From an uncultured Lachnospiraceae bacterium (GTDB taxonomy: Bacteria > Bacillota > Clostridia > Lachnospirales > Lachnospiraceae), in contig CAMOIJ010000026.1 in assembly GCA_946615865.1 (NCBI GenBank), forward strand, positions 1 to 38,068: DNA of 38,068 nt, in the 5' to 3' direction. The notes below the pieces were generated by a model that saw nothing but the letters and a program-made list of their open reading frames with translations, made no database searches and was not told where the DNA came from. Position 1 is the stretch's first letter; the number at the start of each line of letters is the position of its first letter. Made by a program: the position numbers and the translations under genes. Below, piece by piece: positions 16,205-24,660 of the stretch.

Positions 16205-16747
16205 TCACGTGTCGCTGTCCCTCTCCGCGAGGTCCCGATTTATCATCTCCAGATACGGCACCAGAATACCATGTTTGTGGGGCAGCACCCAGTTCATGTC
16301 CAGTTCATCCATTCTGAAGCTTTTTCTTCCGCCTGACTGAGCCCTTTCCCAGAAAGGCAGGAAATGCCTGAAAGGAAGATAGTAATAAAAACCTTCCTGA
16401 GTATAACTGATCAGAAAGAAAGCGATCCCGTCCTGTTTTTCAAACAGTCTCATGAATTCCACCTGATGGGGATGGATGTTCTGAAGCGCAAATGTTTTCT
16501 GTTTGCACTCCTTGGCGTCAAAACATACAGGGATCCCCTGGATCACGCCTATATAGTCGACAGTGCTCTTCTGGTCAAAATAGGCAAGCGTGATATGCCG
16601 GCTCTCACTGTCGATCTTCATCGGCGTGATCGGAGTAGGCACTTTCTGTATAAGAGCAAGACTCTGTTCCTTATATTTTTCATTGGTCCGGTTGATCTCA
16701 TCTTCGAAGAGAGAGCCGCGGAGTCCTCTTGAGTTCCATGTCGGCAT
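16205..16747 (-). CDS. recU: Holliday junction resolvase RecU
   Basis: 180 residues. Cleaves four-way junctions in recombination and chromosome segregation in Firmicutes. The family opening TWNSRGLRGSLFEDEIN, metal/catalytic region STVDYIGVIQGIPVCFDAKECK (Asp and E-x-K of the PD-(D/E)xK fold) and HPHQVEFM are present. The frame stays open upstream, but ATG 16747 gives the family start and follows GGGAGCGACATTT. It comes 40 bases after the pseudouridine synthase. The common pbp1 neighbour is not present. Confidence 0.93.
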   Translation of the reverse strand: MPTWNSRGLRGSLFEDEINRTNEKYKEQSLALIQKVPTPITPMKIDSESRHITLAYFDQKSTVDYIGVIQGIPVCFDAKECKQKTFALQNIHPHQVEFMRLFEKQDGIAFFLISYTQEGFYYYLPFRHFLPFWERAQSGGRKSFRMDELDMNWVLPHKHGILVPYLEMINRDLAERDSDT

Positions 16748-16787
16748 AAATGTCGCTCCCGTACTGTTTTTAAAAAGCGCCCGGCTG

Positions 16788-17816
16788 TCACATAACGCCG
16801 GCGATCTCTGTGTAGATGCGGGGTGGATCACAGACGATCACTTTTTCGGACAATTGTTCCAAATCTCCTTCCATTCGCGGAAACTCGACCCTGCAGCACC
16901 ATAACATCTGCCCCCGGAGCCCGAATTCACCGCGGATCTTTTCGTTTACTGCCAAATCGCCGTATTTGGGATCTCCCAGGATCGGATGTCCCATCTGCGC
17001 CAGATGGCTGCGCAGCTGATGCGTCTTTCCGGTGATCAGTTCCATTTCCAGAAGTGAATACCGGTTTCCCGTGATAAGAGGAGTATAAACTGTTTTCGTC
17101 CAGCTGCCGCCGCTTTTCGCTGACGATGTGAAACTGACCGTATTGGTCACTTCATTTTTGTGCAGGTATCCTTCGATCCTGCCGCTTTTTTTTACTGTTC
17201 CCAGCACCGCGGCCTGATAGTATTTGCGCAAAGTCCTGTCTCTTAGAAGCTCCGCGGTCTTTCTGGCGCCGGTAAGAGATTTGGAGCAGATCAGTATACC
17301 GCCGGTGTTTCTGTCAAGCCTGTTGCATACGGACGGTTTGAAACGCCTGAGAGTCGAAGCATCCGCTTCGCCCTTCTCAACAAGGTAGCCCAGAAGCCAT
17401 TCATTCATGGTCCGGTCTGTGTCGGAAGCTTTCTGGGACAGGATTCCTACAGGTTTTCTGACAATGAGGATATCCGGATCCTCGTAGAGAATTCCGTCTT
17501 CTCCAATCCTCCCGCGAATCTGCCTGTATGCCTTGATATACTCCTGCAGCGCCTGATCGGATCCGCTTTCTTCATTCCTCTCATCTAAAGCGGTCTCTCC
17601 TCCGAATTTACCGATCGTTTCATCAGAAAGAAAAAGCGTCACCAGATCTCCTTCCAGAAGAAGCTCACTGCCGGACGCTTTTTTGCCATTGAGTGTGATA
17701 TTCTTTTTCCTGAGCATTTTATAAAGAAAGGAGGAGGGGGCGCCGGGCAGTCTTCGCTGCAGATATTTGTTAAAGCGCTGATCCTTCTCTCCGCTCTTTA
17801 CTGTCCATTCTCTCAT
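16788..17816 (-). CDS. RluA-family pseudouridine synthase with S4 domain
   Basis: 342 residues: an N-terminal S4 RNA-binding domain (about 1-65, RRLPGAPSSFLYKMLRKKNI) and a catalytic domain from about 105. Converts uridine to pseudouridine, probably in 23S rRNA (RluC/RluD-like). The catalytic Asp lies in NRLDRNTGG, where Asn replaces the usual His, and GKTHQLRSHLAQMGHPILGD closes the active site. ATG 17816. It follows the membrane-protein gene by 12 bases. Confidence 0.9.
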   Translation of the reverse strand: MREWTVKSGEKDQRFNKYLQRRLPGAPSSFLYKMLRKKNITLNGKKASGSELLLEGDLVTLFLSDETIGKFGGETALDERNEESGSDQALQEYIKAYRQIRGRIGEDGILYEDPDILIVRKPVGILSQKASDTDRTMNEWLLGYLVEKGEADASTLRRFKPSVCNRLDRNTGGILICSKSLTGARKTAELLRDRTLRKYYQAAVLGTVKKSGRIEGYLHKNEVTNTVSFTSSAKSGGSWTKTVYTPLITGNRYSLLEMELITGKTHQLRSHLAQMGHPILGDPKYGDLAVNEKIRGEFGLRGQMLWCCRVEFPRMEGDLEQLSEKVIVCDPPRIYTEIAGVM

Positions 17817-17828
17817 CGGCTCTCTTCC

Positions 17829-18395
17829 TCACAGGGAAATAGATTTCAGAAGATCCATAACGCCCTGTATACTCTTTCTCTCCTTGCTGTCCTGCAGTCT
17901 GTTCAGCTCATCCAGCCGCTGCGTGTAATTGTCCTGATTCTTGAAGATCTTGACTGTATAGCCCTTAAATCCGTCATTTTCGAGCATCGTCCTGATATGC
18001 ATTTCCCCGCTCTTAATGTCGCATTTTGGATCCTCTGTCAAAGCGCAGACGGATCTTCCGGCGCACACTGCATGGCTGAGCGCGTAATTCCTGTCATAGC
18101 TGGTCATAAACAGGTCGTAAGCCCCGGCCAGTTCGCCGATATGCAGTTCGATCGCGTCCCTGGCGCTCTCAGAGCAGCATCCCGCTCTTAAGAACATTAC
18201 GAGATCCACCGCGAATTTCCCGACGCCGATGCAGCTCAAAGCCGCAAGGATCGTGAAGACATTCTTATTGGTGCCAAAATAGCGCAGAGCGCCGAAATAC
18301 ATGCCAAGTACCGCCGCTAACAGCCCGAAGGCAACGACGGCAAATACCTTCCGTCCTCTCTTAATATAACCGTAATACCCTTTTTTTCCGATCAT
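17829..18395 (-). CDS. Hypothetical two-helix membrane protein
   Basis: About 188 residues; I do not recognise a family. It starts with a basic stretch (MIGKKGYYGYIKRGRK) and has two likely membrane helices at about 18-38 and 46-69, then a soluble domain of some 110 residues with several cysteines and a C-terminal helix rich in Leu, Asp and Lys. The soluble part (LFMTSYDRNYALSHAV; CALTEDPKCDIKSGEMHIR) could be nuclease-like or sensor-like, but no catalytic motif is certain. ATG 18395 follows GGAGCGGTT; an ATG 30 bases upstream is also in frame but poorly spaced. It precedes the pseudouridine synthase by 12 bases. Confidence 0.75.
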   Translation of the reverse strand: MIGKKGYYGYIKRGRKVFAVVAFGLLAAVLGMYFGALRYFGTNKNVFTILAALSCIGVGKFAVDLVMFLRAGCCSESARDAIELHIGELAGAYDLFMTSYDRNYALSHAVCAGRSVCALTEDPKCDIKSGEMHIRTMLENDGFKGYTVKIFKNQDNYTQRLDELNRLQDSKERKSIQGVMDLLKSISL

Positions 18396-18419
18396 AACCG
18401 CTCCAATTACGTCAAAACA

Positions 18420-18450
18420 GGACATCTCTCCGCTTAACGAAAAGATGTCC
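18420..18450 (-). terminator. Hairpin after the coiled-coil gene
   Basis: GGACATCT (18420-18427) pairs with AGATGTCC (18443-18450); on the minus strand it is followed by TGTTTTGACG. The T tract is short, so termination may be partial. It separates the coiled-coil gene from the membrane-protein gene. Confidence 0.45.
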
Positions 18451-18470
18451 CGCGCAATACTATTTCAGTA

Positions 18471-19124
18471 TTAACCCTCTAACATGTCAGTGTTGACGAA
18501 TTCGGAATCATCCTCCTCCTCTTCAGGATAGTCCTCAGGATCCCCGTCCATATTCTGCATCAGACCGGAGTCCTCATTCTCTTCGGGCTGAGGGCTGATC
18601 TCGTTGAGGTTTTGTCCGATAGTGTCGATATAATCTGACATTTCATCATGGAAGTTGGAGAAAATGGAAGTCATGTTGTTGCGGGCGCTGATCGTGCTCT
18701 TCTCGAGATCCGCGAGCATTCCTTCCATATACTGTCTGAACGCTTCGCGCTGCGCGTCGGACTCACTTACCGCTTTATCGAGAATATCCTGTGCCTGCTG
18801 AGTAGCCATTCTGACGATCTCATTTGCCTGCGCGTAAGCCTGCTGCATGATCTCATGCTCGTTTACAAGCTCATTTGTGTGTGCCGTAGCTTCGTTGATC
18901 ATCTCCTCTGCTTTTCTCTTGGCGTCGTCGAGGATAGCTTCCTTATTGGCGATGATGCGCTGGTAATGCCTGATCTCATCCGGTGTTTTCGCGCGGAGTT
19001 CTTCGAGAAGGGCATCCATCTCGTCCTTGTCAACGATAATATTTGTTTTGGAAAAAGTCTGATATCTGCAGGAATCAATAAAATCCTCAATCTGGTCGAT
19101 CATCTGCTCGATTTTGCTGCTCAT
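18471..19124 (-). CDS. Coiled-coil protein with acidic tail, conserved-looking hypothetical
   Basis: 217 residues. It begins MSSKIEQMIDQIEDFIDSC, and about residues 38-145 form long helices rich in Ala, Glu, Gln and Lys (AKRKAEEMINEATAHTNELV; ATQQAQDILDKAVSESDAQ), the pattern of DivIVA-like or ATP-synthase-b-like coiled coils. The last 45 residues are very acidic (EENEDSGL, YPEEEEDDSEF). No transmembrane segment is seen. A scaffold or cell-division role is possible but not shown. ATG 19124 follows AAGGAGG. It starts 14 bases after coaD, so it is likely co-transcribed with rsmD-coaD. Confidence 0.85.
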   Translation of the reverse strand: MSSKIEQMIDQIEDFIDSCRYQTFSKTNIIVDKDEMDALLEELRAKTPDEIRHYQRIIANKEAILDDAKRKAEEMINEATAHTNELVNEHEIMQQAYAQANEIVRMATQQAQDILDKAVSESDAQREAFRQYMEGMLADLEKSTISARNNMTSIFSNFHDEMSDYIDTIGQNLNEISPQPEENEDSGLMQNMDGDPEDYPEEEEDDSEFVNTDMLEG

Positions 19125-19138
19125 ATTTCCAATCCTCC

Positions 19139-19648
19139 TTATTTATTCTGATAAAACTCCGGATGAAGTACTCTCATTTTGCCGATCACTTCCTCTTCGA
19201 TCGAAGGCGGAACGCAAAGACTGATGTCGCCGCCAAAGGATGCGATTTCCTTTACGACAGAGGAACTGAGGTACGCGAACTCCATACTGCTCGTGATGAA
19301 GATCGTATCAAGCCAGCCGTCTGAGATCGTCCGGTTTGCGTGGGCGATCTGCAGTTCGTACTCAAAATCAGTTACTGCGCGAAGGCCTCGAACAGCAATA
19401 TGACAGTCGATTTTACGTGCATAATCCATAAGCAAACCGTAATAGGAATCGACGTGTACGTTCGGAATATTTTCTGACACTTTGCGTAACATTTTAACAC
19501 GTTCGTCTACAGAAAACAATGGAGTTTTCGCTTTATTGTCCAAAACGCAGACCGTCAGGTCATCAAACATTTCCGCCGCTCTTTTGATAATGTCAATGTG
19601 TCCATAGGTAACGGGGTCAAAACTTCCCGGGTAGATCGCGTGTTTCAT
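19139..19648 (-). CDS. coaD: Phosphopantetheine adenylyltransferase
   Basis: 169 residues. Adenylates 4'-phosphopantetheine to dephospho-CoA, the fourth step of CoA synthesis from pantothenate. The signature YPGSFDPVTYGHIDI (TxGH as TYGH) lies at residues 5-19; AVRGLRAVTDFEYE and the C-terminal ISSSxV-like YLSSSVVKEIASFGG follow. An upstream in-frame start adds 13 residues, but ATG 19648 with AAAGGATTCAGG gives the family N-terminus. rsmD precedes it by 22 bases, the usual pairing. Confidence 0.97.
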   Translation of the reverse strand: MKHAIYPGSFDPVTYGHIDIIKRAAEMFDDLTVCVLDNKAKTPLFSVDERVKMLRKVSENIPNVHVDSYYGLLMDYARKIDCHIAVRGLRAVTDFEYELQIAHANRTISDGWLDTIFITSSMEFAYLSSSVVKEIASFGGDISLCVPPSIEEEVIGKMRVLHPEFYQNK

Positions 19649-19670
19649 CCTGAATCCTTTCTGCTGCCGT

Positions 19671-20228
19671 TTAATCCTTTTTAGCACGTTTGATGAAGAG
19701 ATGTCTGTTCGCCTTGTAGTCTTTCTCCCTTACCAGTTCGAGGCCGATGCCGCCAAGATAAGAGAAATCTGTATTAAGAGAAGATTCCACAATGATCAGC
19801 GTATTATCCGTGACATATTTCTCTACTGACAGAGCGTTCAAAATATCGTGAACTGTCTGTGATTCATAGGGCGGATCCACGTAAATAAGATCGACTTCCT
19901 TCTCGTGGATGTGCCTGAGCGCGCTGAGCGCGTCCTGCTTAAGGAGTACCGCCTCGTCCTCAAAATGCGTTGTGTGAAGGTTCTTCTGAATACAGGCGCA
20001 AGCCTCTCTGCCGTTCTCAACAAAATAGGCGCGTTTCGCGCCGCGGCTTAAAGCTTCGATCCCGATCGCCCCGCTGCCCGCGCACAGGTCAAGAAAGACT
20101 GATCCGGGTACATCTGCCTGTATGATATTGAAAAGGGTCTCTTTGATGATGTCCTGTGTGGGTCTGGTGTCAAGACCGTAAGGCGCGACGAGTTTTAACC
20201 TTCTCGCGCTTCCTGCAATTACTCTCAT
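19671..20228 (-). CDS. rsmD: 16S rRNA (guanine-966-N2)-methyltransferase
   Basis: 185 residues. Methylates G966 of 16S rRNA in the 30S subunit using S-adenosylmethionine. Motifs: MRVIAGSARR and RPTQDIIKETLFN at the start, the SAM site DLCAGSGAIGIEALSRGA, and the catalytic DPPYE near residue 117. ATG 20228 follows AAGGAAGTAAGAT. It has its own candidate promoter in the 113-base gap after parC. Confidence 0.95.
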   Translation of the reverse strand: MRVIAGSARRLKLVAPYGLDTRPTQDIIKETLFNIIQADVPGSVFLDLCAGSGAIGIEALSRGAKRAYFVENGREACACIQKNLHTTHFEDEAVLLKQDALSALRHIHEKEVDLIYVDPPYESQTVHDILNALSVEKYVTDNTLIIVESSLNTDFSYLGGIGLELVREKDYKANRHLFIKRAKKD

Positions 20229-20248
20229 ATCTTACTTCCTTGAAATGC

Positions 20249-20270
20249 GAGGCGGAATGATTTCCGCCTC
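20249..20270. promoter_or_regulatory. Hairpin in the rsmD leader
   Basis: GAGGCGGAA (20249-20257) pairs with TTCCGCCTC (20262-20270). On the minus strand it would form close to the 5' end of the rsmD message and lacks a T tract; a 5' stabilising hairpin is one reading. The plus-strand side has TTTT, but no plus-strand gene precedes it. Confidence 0.45.
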
Positions 20271-20282
20271 TTTTATATCTAA

Positions 20283-20311
20283 AGTGTATTAAATCTTCGC
20301 TTTTTTGTCCA
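20283..20311 (-). promoter_or_regulatory. Candidate rsmD promoter
   Basis: Minus strand -35 TGGACA (20306-20311), 17-base spacer, -10 TACACT (20283-20288). Confidence 0.4.
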
Positions 20312-20341
20312 TCTCCAAATACCCGTCCGGGCAATAAAGGA

Positions 20342-22651
20342 TCAGAACCGTTTGCTGCCTCTGCCGTTTCTGGCGCCGGCGCGGACTTTGTCAAGATCGA
20401 TCTCCGTATCTCTGTGTACGAGCGGAGCTGGCTCTTTGTCCTTTGCGAGCACCGCTCTCTCCACATAGTCTTCTTTGCTCAGCTTGATTCCCGCAACACC
20501 GGCCGCAGCTTTTTTCATCTCCGGGATCTGTTCAATCAGGAACTTGAGCAGATATCCGTTCGCAGTCATCAGAACGGCATACTTCTGGTCAGTGATGACT
20601 CCGGCGAATACGAGGGAGTCTCCCTCGCCGAGCTTTGTCGCGTTCATTGTCTTCATGCGCGTTTCAAACTCTCCGCCGCTCACTGTTTTGACAAGCCCCT
20701 TCTTAGTTACAAATAAAAGCTTGTAGAGGTTGAGGTCAGTCTGGCTGCAGGCCATGACGATCTCCTCCTTAGAGGAATCGTAATTTCCGATGTTGTCAAT
20801 GGGAATGCCTTTATCCCTGAGTTTGCCAAGAGGCAGGTCGGAAACCTTTACTGTGTGAAGCGTTCCGTTGTCAGTGAACAGACAGATCTTTCCGGTGCTT
20901 CTGCACATGAAGTAGTATTTATATCCGCTTTCCACCGACTCCTGATTCCTCGAATAGACAGCCGGGTCCATCGTCTTGGCGTATCCGAAACGATCCATGA
21001 CGAACAGGAGCTCTCTGTCCTCTTCGTCTTCCCTGACAACAAAAGAAACCGCCTCCGCCTGCGTTATCTCTGTTTTTCTGGGCTGCGCATATCTGTCCCT
21101 GATCCGGGCAAGATCAGCTCTCAGGACTTTTGTCATGGAGTCGCGCTCCTCCAGGATATCCTCGTAGCGGTAGATATTGGCGACAGTCTCATCGTGTTCT
21201 TTAATAAGAGCTTCCAGCTCAAGTCCGATCAGTTTGTAAAGACGCATATCGAGTATCGCGTCGGCTTGGGCTTCCGTAAAGGCAAGCTGTGTCGCCATGA
21301 TCTCAGACTCTTCGCTTCTGAATCTGATCCCGCCGGTCTCACCGTTCACAAGGCAGTTTTTGACAGTCTTTCTGTCTCTTGCGCCCCGGAGGATCTCAAT
21401 AATGAGATCAATGACGTTGACCGCTTTGATGAGGCCTTCCTGGATCTCCCTCTTCTTGCGCTCTTTTTCAAGAAGATTCTCATACTTTCGCGTTGTCGTC
21501 TCATAGAGGAAGTCCGTATTGGCCTTGAGGATCTCCTTAAGGCTAAGCGTCTCGGGTCTGCCGTTCCGGATCGCGAGCATATTTACGCCGAAGGTATCTT
21601 CGAGACGCGTCTTTTTATAGAGAAGATTTCGGAAATTGTCGATATCCGTATCTTTCTTCAGCTCAATGACGATCCGGATCCCTTCCTTGTCAGATTGGTT
21701 TGTGATATCGATGATATCATTTGTAACCTTCTTCTCGGCGAGCGCAGCCACATCCGAGAGAAACTTGCCGATGCCGGCTCCGATCATAGTGTAAGGGATC
21801 TCCGTGATCACCAGATTGACATGTCCTGAGCGCCCCTTTTCTACCATAGTGCGGCCTCTCAGGCGGACTTTTCCAACACCGGTCTCATAGATCTCGGGAA
21901 GTTCTTCTTTATTGACCACAATGCCGCCTGTTGGGAAATCAGGTCCTTTGACATAGCGCATCAGTTCTTTGTTGGTCAGTTCCGGGTTTTCGAGCAGCGC
22001 GATCTCCGCGTCGATGATCTCCGCGAGATTATGAGGAGGAGTGCTCGTCGCCATTCCTACCGCGATGCCCTCCGATCCGTTGATCAAAAAGTTGGGGATC
22101 TTGACGGGGAGCACTTCGGGCTCTTTTTCGTTCTCATCGAAGTTGGGCACAAAGTCCACGACATCTTTGTCGAGATCCGCCAGGAAAGCTTCTTCCGTGA
22201 TCTTTTCAAGCCTCGCCTCGGTATAGCGCATTGCCGCAGCGCCGTCGCCCTCTATGTTGCCGAAGTTTCCGTGTCCGTCGATAAGAGGGATCTCTTTTTT
22301 GAAATCCTGCGCCATTACGACCAGAGCGTCATAGATCGAGCTGTCGCCGTGGGGATGATATTTACCCATTGTATCGCCGACGATTCTCGCGCTCTTTCTG
22401 AAGGGTCTGTCTGATCGGATCCCAAGCTCATGCATGTCGTAAAGAGTTCTTCTCTGTACGGGTTTTAGTCCGTCCCGGACATCCGGGAGCGCTCTCGCGA
22501 CGATCACGCTCATGGCGTAATCGATGTAGGATTTCTGCATCAGTTCAGAATACTCTGTCTTTAAGATCTGCTCCTGCGGAGTCTCCGCAAAAGTGTCTTC
22601 CGTCAGTCTCTTTCCTTTTCTGCTGTTCTTGTTCTGGTCGTCTTTAGGCAT
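20342..22651 (-). CDS. parC: Type II topoisomerase subunit A (ParC/GyrA-like)
   Basis: 769 residues. DNA-breaking subunit of a type IIA topoisomerase. The active-site Tyr143 lies in AAAMRYTEARL; the quinolone region KYHPHGDSSIYDAL keeps Ser104 and Asp108, equivalent to E. coli GyrA S83 and D87. The C-terminal domain (about 510-740) has beta-pinwheel repeats, but I see no GyrA-box (QRRGGxG), which argues for a topoisomerase IV-like decatenase over a supercoiling gyrase. The tail is basic. It follows its partner by 29 bases in degV-parE-parC. Naming as ParC or a second GyrA is uncertain without a tree. Confidence 0.88.
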   Translation of the reverse strand: MPKDDQNKNSRKGKRLTEDTFAETPQEQILKTEYSELMQKSYIDYAMSVIVARALPDVRDGLKPVQRRTLYDMHELGIRSDRPFRKSARIVGDTMGKYHPHGDSSIYDALVVMAQDFKKEIPLIDGHGNFGNIEGDGAAAMRYTEARLEKITEEAFLADLDKDVVDFVPNFDENEKEPEVLPVKIPNFLINGSEGIAVGMATSTPPHNLAEIIDAEIALLENPELTNKELMRYVKGPDFPTGGIVVNKEELPEIYETGVGKVRLRGRTMVEKGRSGHVNLVITEIPYTMIGAGIGKFLSDVAALAEKKVTNDIIDITNQSDKEGIRIVIELKKDTDIDNFRNLLYKKTRLEDTFGVNMLAIRNGRPETLSLKEILKANTDFLYETTTRKYENLLEKERKKREIQEGLIKAVNVIDLIIEILRGARDRKTVKNCLVNGETGGIRFRSEESEIMATQLAFTEAQADAILDMRLYKLIGLELEALIKEHDETVANIYRYEDILEERDSMTKVLRADLARIRDRYAQPRKTEITQAEAVSFVVREDEEDRELLFVMDRFGYAKTMDPAVYSRNQESVESGYKYYFMCRSTGKICLFTDNGTLHTVKVSDLPLGKLRDKGIPIDNIGNYDSSKEEIVMACSQTDLNLYKLLFVTKKGLVKTVSGGEFETRMKTMNATKLGEGDSLVFAGVITDQKYAVLMTANGYLLKFLIEQIPEMKKAAAGVAGIKLSKEDYVERAVLAKDKEPAPLVHRDTEIDLDKVRAGARNGRGSKRF

Positions 22652-22680
22652 ACTTATTACTGTTTCTCCGTTTTTTAACG

Positions 22681-24621
22681 TCAGACATCAAGTTCCGCGT
22701 CGTCCGCGTGGTCGTGGATGAACATCCTGCGGGGAGGGACTTCACTTCCCATAAGAAGTTCCGTGATGTCGGAAGCATGTATTGCGTCTTCGATCTGTAC
22801 CTGTCTCATATATCTTCTCCTGGGATCAAGGGTCGTCTCCCAAAGCTGTTCGGGGTCCATCTCTCCCAGGCCTTTGTATCTCTGCAGTGTAAAATCGTTT
22901 TTGTGCGTTTTTCTGTATTTTGCCAGCGCGTAATCATCATAAAGATACTCGCCTTCTCCGCTTCCTTTTTTAGGGACTACCTTGTAGAGCGGCGGCATAG
23001 CGACATAGACGTGTCCCTCATAGATCAGTTCCGGCATAAAGCGATAGAACAGAGTCAGAAGGAGCGTCGATATGTGGGCGCCGTCAACGTCCGCGTCTGC
23101 CATGATAATGATCTTGTCGTATCTGAGCTTCGAGATATCGAAGTCATTTCCGTAGCCTTCGGAAAACCCGCAGCCGAACGCGTTGATCATAGTCTTAATC
23201 TCCGCGTTTGCAAGTACTTTGTCTATACTGGCCTTCTCAACATTGAGGATCTTGCCGCGGATTGGCAGAATTGCCTGATACATTCTGTCTCTCGCCATCT
23301 TGGCACTTCCGCCGGCGGAGTCTCCCTCTACGATGAATATCTCACATTTGGAAGCGTCCTTGCTGGTGCAGTTCGCCAATTTGCCGTTGGAGTCAAAGGA
23401 AAACTTCTGTTTGACCAGCATATTGGTCCTGGTCTTCTCTTCAGTCTTTCTGATCTTCGCCGCCTTTTCGGCACATCCGATCACAGTTTTGAGGACTTCC
23501 AGATTCCTGTCAAAATAGTGAACGATCTCATCTCCGGTCACCTGACTGACAGCCTTGGCGGCATCCTGGTTATCCAGTTTCGTCTTGGTCTGTCCCTCGA
23601 ACCTGGGATCCGGGTGCTTAATGGAAATGACAGCCGTCATCCCGTTTCTGATATCGGCACCGGTAAAATTCGTATCCTTTTCCTTGAGGACGCCGATCTG
23701 GCGGGCGTAATTATTGATCACCTGGGTAAAGACGGTTTTGAAACCTGTCAGATGCGTTCCGCCCTCCGCGTTATAAATATTGTTGCAGAATCCCAGGACG
23801 TTTTCGTGGAATTCATTGACAAACTGAAACGCGGCTTCCACAGTGATCTGATCGCTCATTCCCTTGAAATAAACGATATCCGTGACGGCTTCCTTGGATT
23901 TATTGAGCGCACGGATAAATCCGACTATTCCGTCGGGTTCATGGAATACGAGTTCTTCAGCGGGTTCCTGCCTTCTGTCCGTATACTCGATCGTGAGTTC
24001 CGGATTGAGGTAAGCGGTCTCGTGCATGCGGCTTTTAATATCTTCTTCCCTGAACCTTGTCTTTTCAAAGATCTCGGGATCCGGCAGGAAATTGATCCTT
24101 GTTCCGGTCCATCTGGTCTTGCCCGCGACAGGCAGCAGACCATTCTCGAGTTCCACAACAGGATTCCCCCGCTCATATTTATCCTCATAAAGAAAACCGC
24201 CGCTGCCAACGCTGACGGTCATTCTTTCAGAAAGAGCGTTGACCACTGAAGATCCCACTCCGTGGAGACCTCCGCTGGTCTTGTACGCATTATTATCAAA
24301 TTTTCCGCCGGCGTGAAGCGTTGTGAATACCACTCGCTCCGCGCTCACTCCCTTTTCATGCATTCCGATCGGAATGCCTCTTCCGTTGTCCTCCACTGTA
24401 CAGGAGCCGTCCGCTTCAAGGATCACCTTGATCGTGGTGCAGAATCCGGCAAGATGTTCATCGACAGAGTTGTCCACGATCTCGTAGATCAGATGATTGA
24501 GGCCCCTTGTGGAGACGCTGCCGATATACATGCCGGGCCTTGTCCTTACGGCCTCAAGCCCCTCCAGCACTTTGATACTGGCAGCGTCGTAATTATTAGT
24601 ATCCTGATTAAGATTTGCCAT
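22681..24621 (-). CDS. parE: Type II topoisomerase subunit B (ParE/GyrB-like)
   Basis: 646 residues. ATPase and TOPRIM subunit. ATP site: EIVDNSVDEH, DNGRGIPIG and GGLHGVGSSVVNAL. TOPRIM metal site: EGDSAGGSA and MADADVDGAHI. PIRGKILNVEKA and QRYKGLGEM are standard. Works with the next gene as a heterotetramer that passes DNA duplexes through each other, relaxing or decatenating chromosomes. The start MANLNQDTNN at ATG 24621 precedes the ATPase domain by about 10 residues. Lies 39 bases after degV. Confidence 0.9.
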   Translation of the reverse strand: MANLNQDTNNYDAASIKVLEGLEAVRTRPGMYIGSVSTRGLNHLIYEIVDNSVDEHLAGFCTTIKVILEADGSCTVEDNGRGIPIGMHEKGVSAERVVFTTLHAGGKFDNNAYKTSGGLHGVGSSVVNALSERMTVSVGSGGFLYEDKYERGNPVVELENGLLPVAGKTRWTGTRINFLPDPEIFEKTRFREEDIKSRMHETAYLNPELTIEYTDRRQEPAEELVFHEPDGIVGFIRALNKSKEAVTDIVYFKGMSDQITVEAAFQFVNEFHENVLGFCNNIYNAEGGTHLTGFKTVFTQVINNYARQIGVLKEKDTNFTGADIRNGMTAVISIKHPDPRFEGQTKTKLDNQDAAKAVSQVTGDEIVHYFDRNLEVLKTVIGCAEKAAKIRKTEEKTRTNMLVKQKFSFDSNGKLANCTSKDASKCEIFIVEGDSAGGSAKMARDRMYQAILPIRGKILNVEKASIDKVLANAEIKTMINAFGCGFSEGYGNDFDISKLRYDKIIIMADADVDGAHISTLLLTLFYRFMPELIYEGHVYVAMPPLYKVVPKKGSGEGEYLYDDYALAKYRKTHKNDFTLQRYKGLGEMDPEQLWETTLDPRRRYMRQVQIEDAIHASDITELLMGSEVPPRRMFIHDHADDAELDV

Positions 24622-24660
24622 GCAGATTTCCTATTCCTGGTTGTACTTGGTTGTTCACGC

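Noticed and set aside
20249-20270. Terminator for parC
   Set aside because: The stem is good but on the minus strand no T tract follows; it fits better as an rsmD leader hairpin.
20855-21829. Plus-strand frame of 324 codons opposite parC
   Set aside because: Antisense shadow of parC with no start signal or motif.
22708-24249. Plus-strand frame of 513 codons opposite parE
   Set aside because: It is the antisense of a highly conserved gene, has no ribosome site or family, and its composition follows the parE codons.
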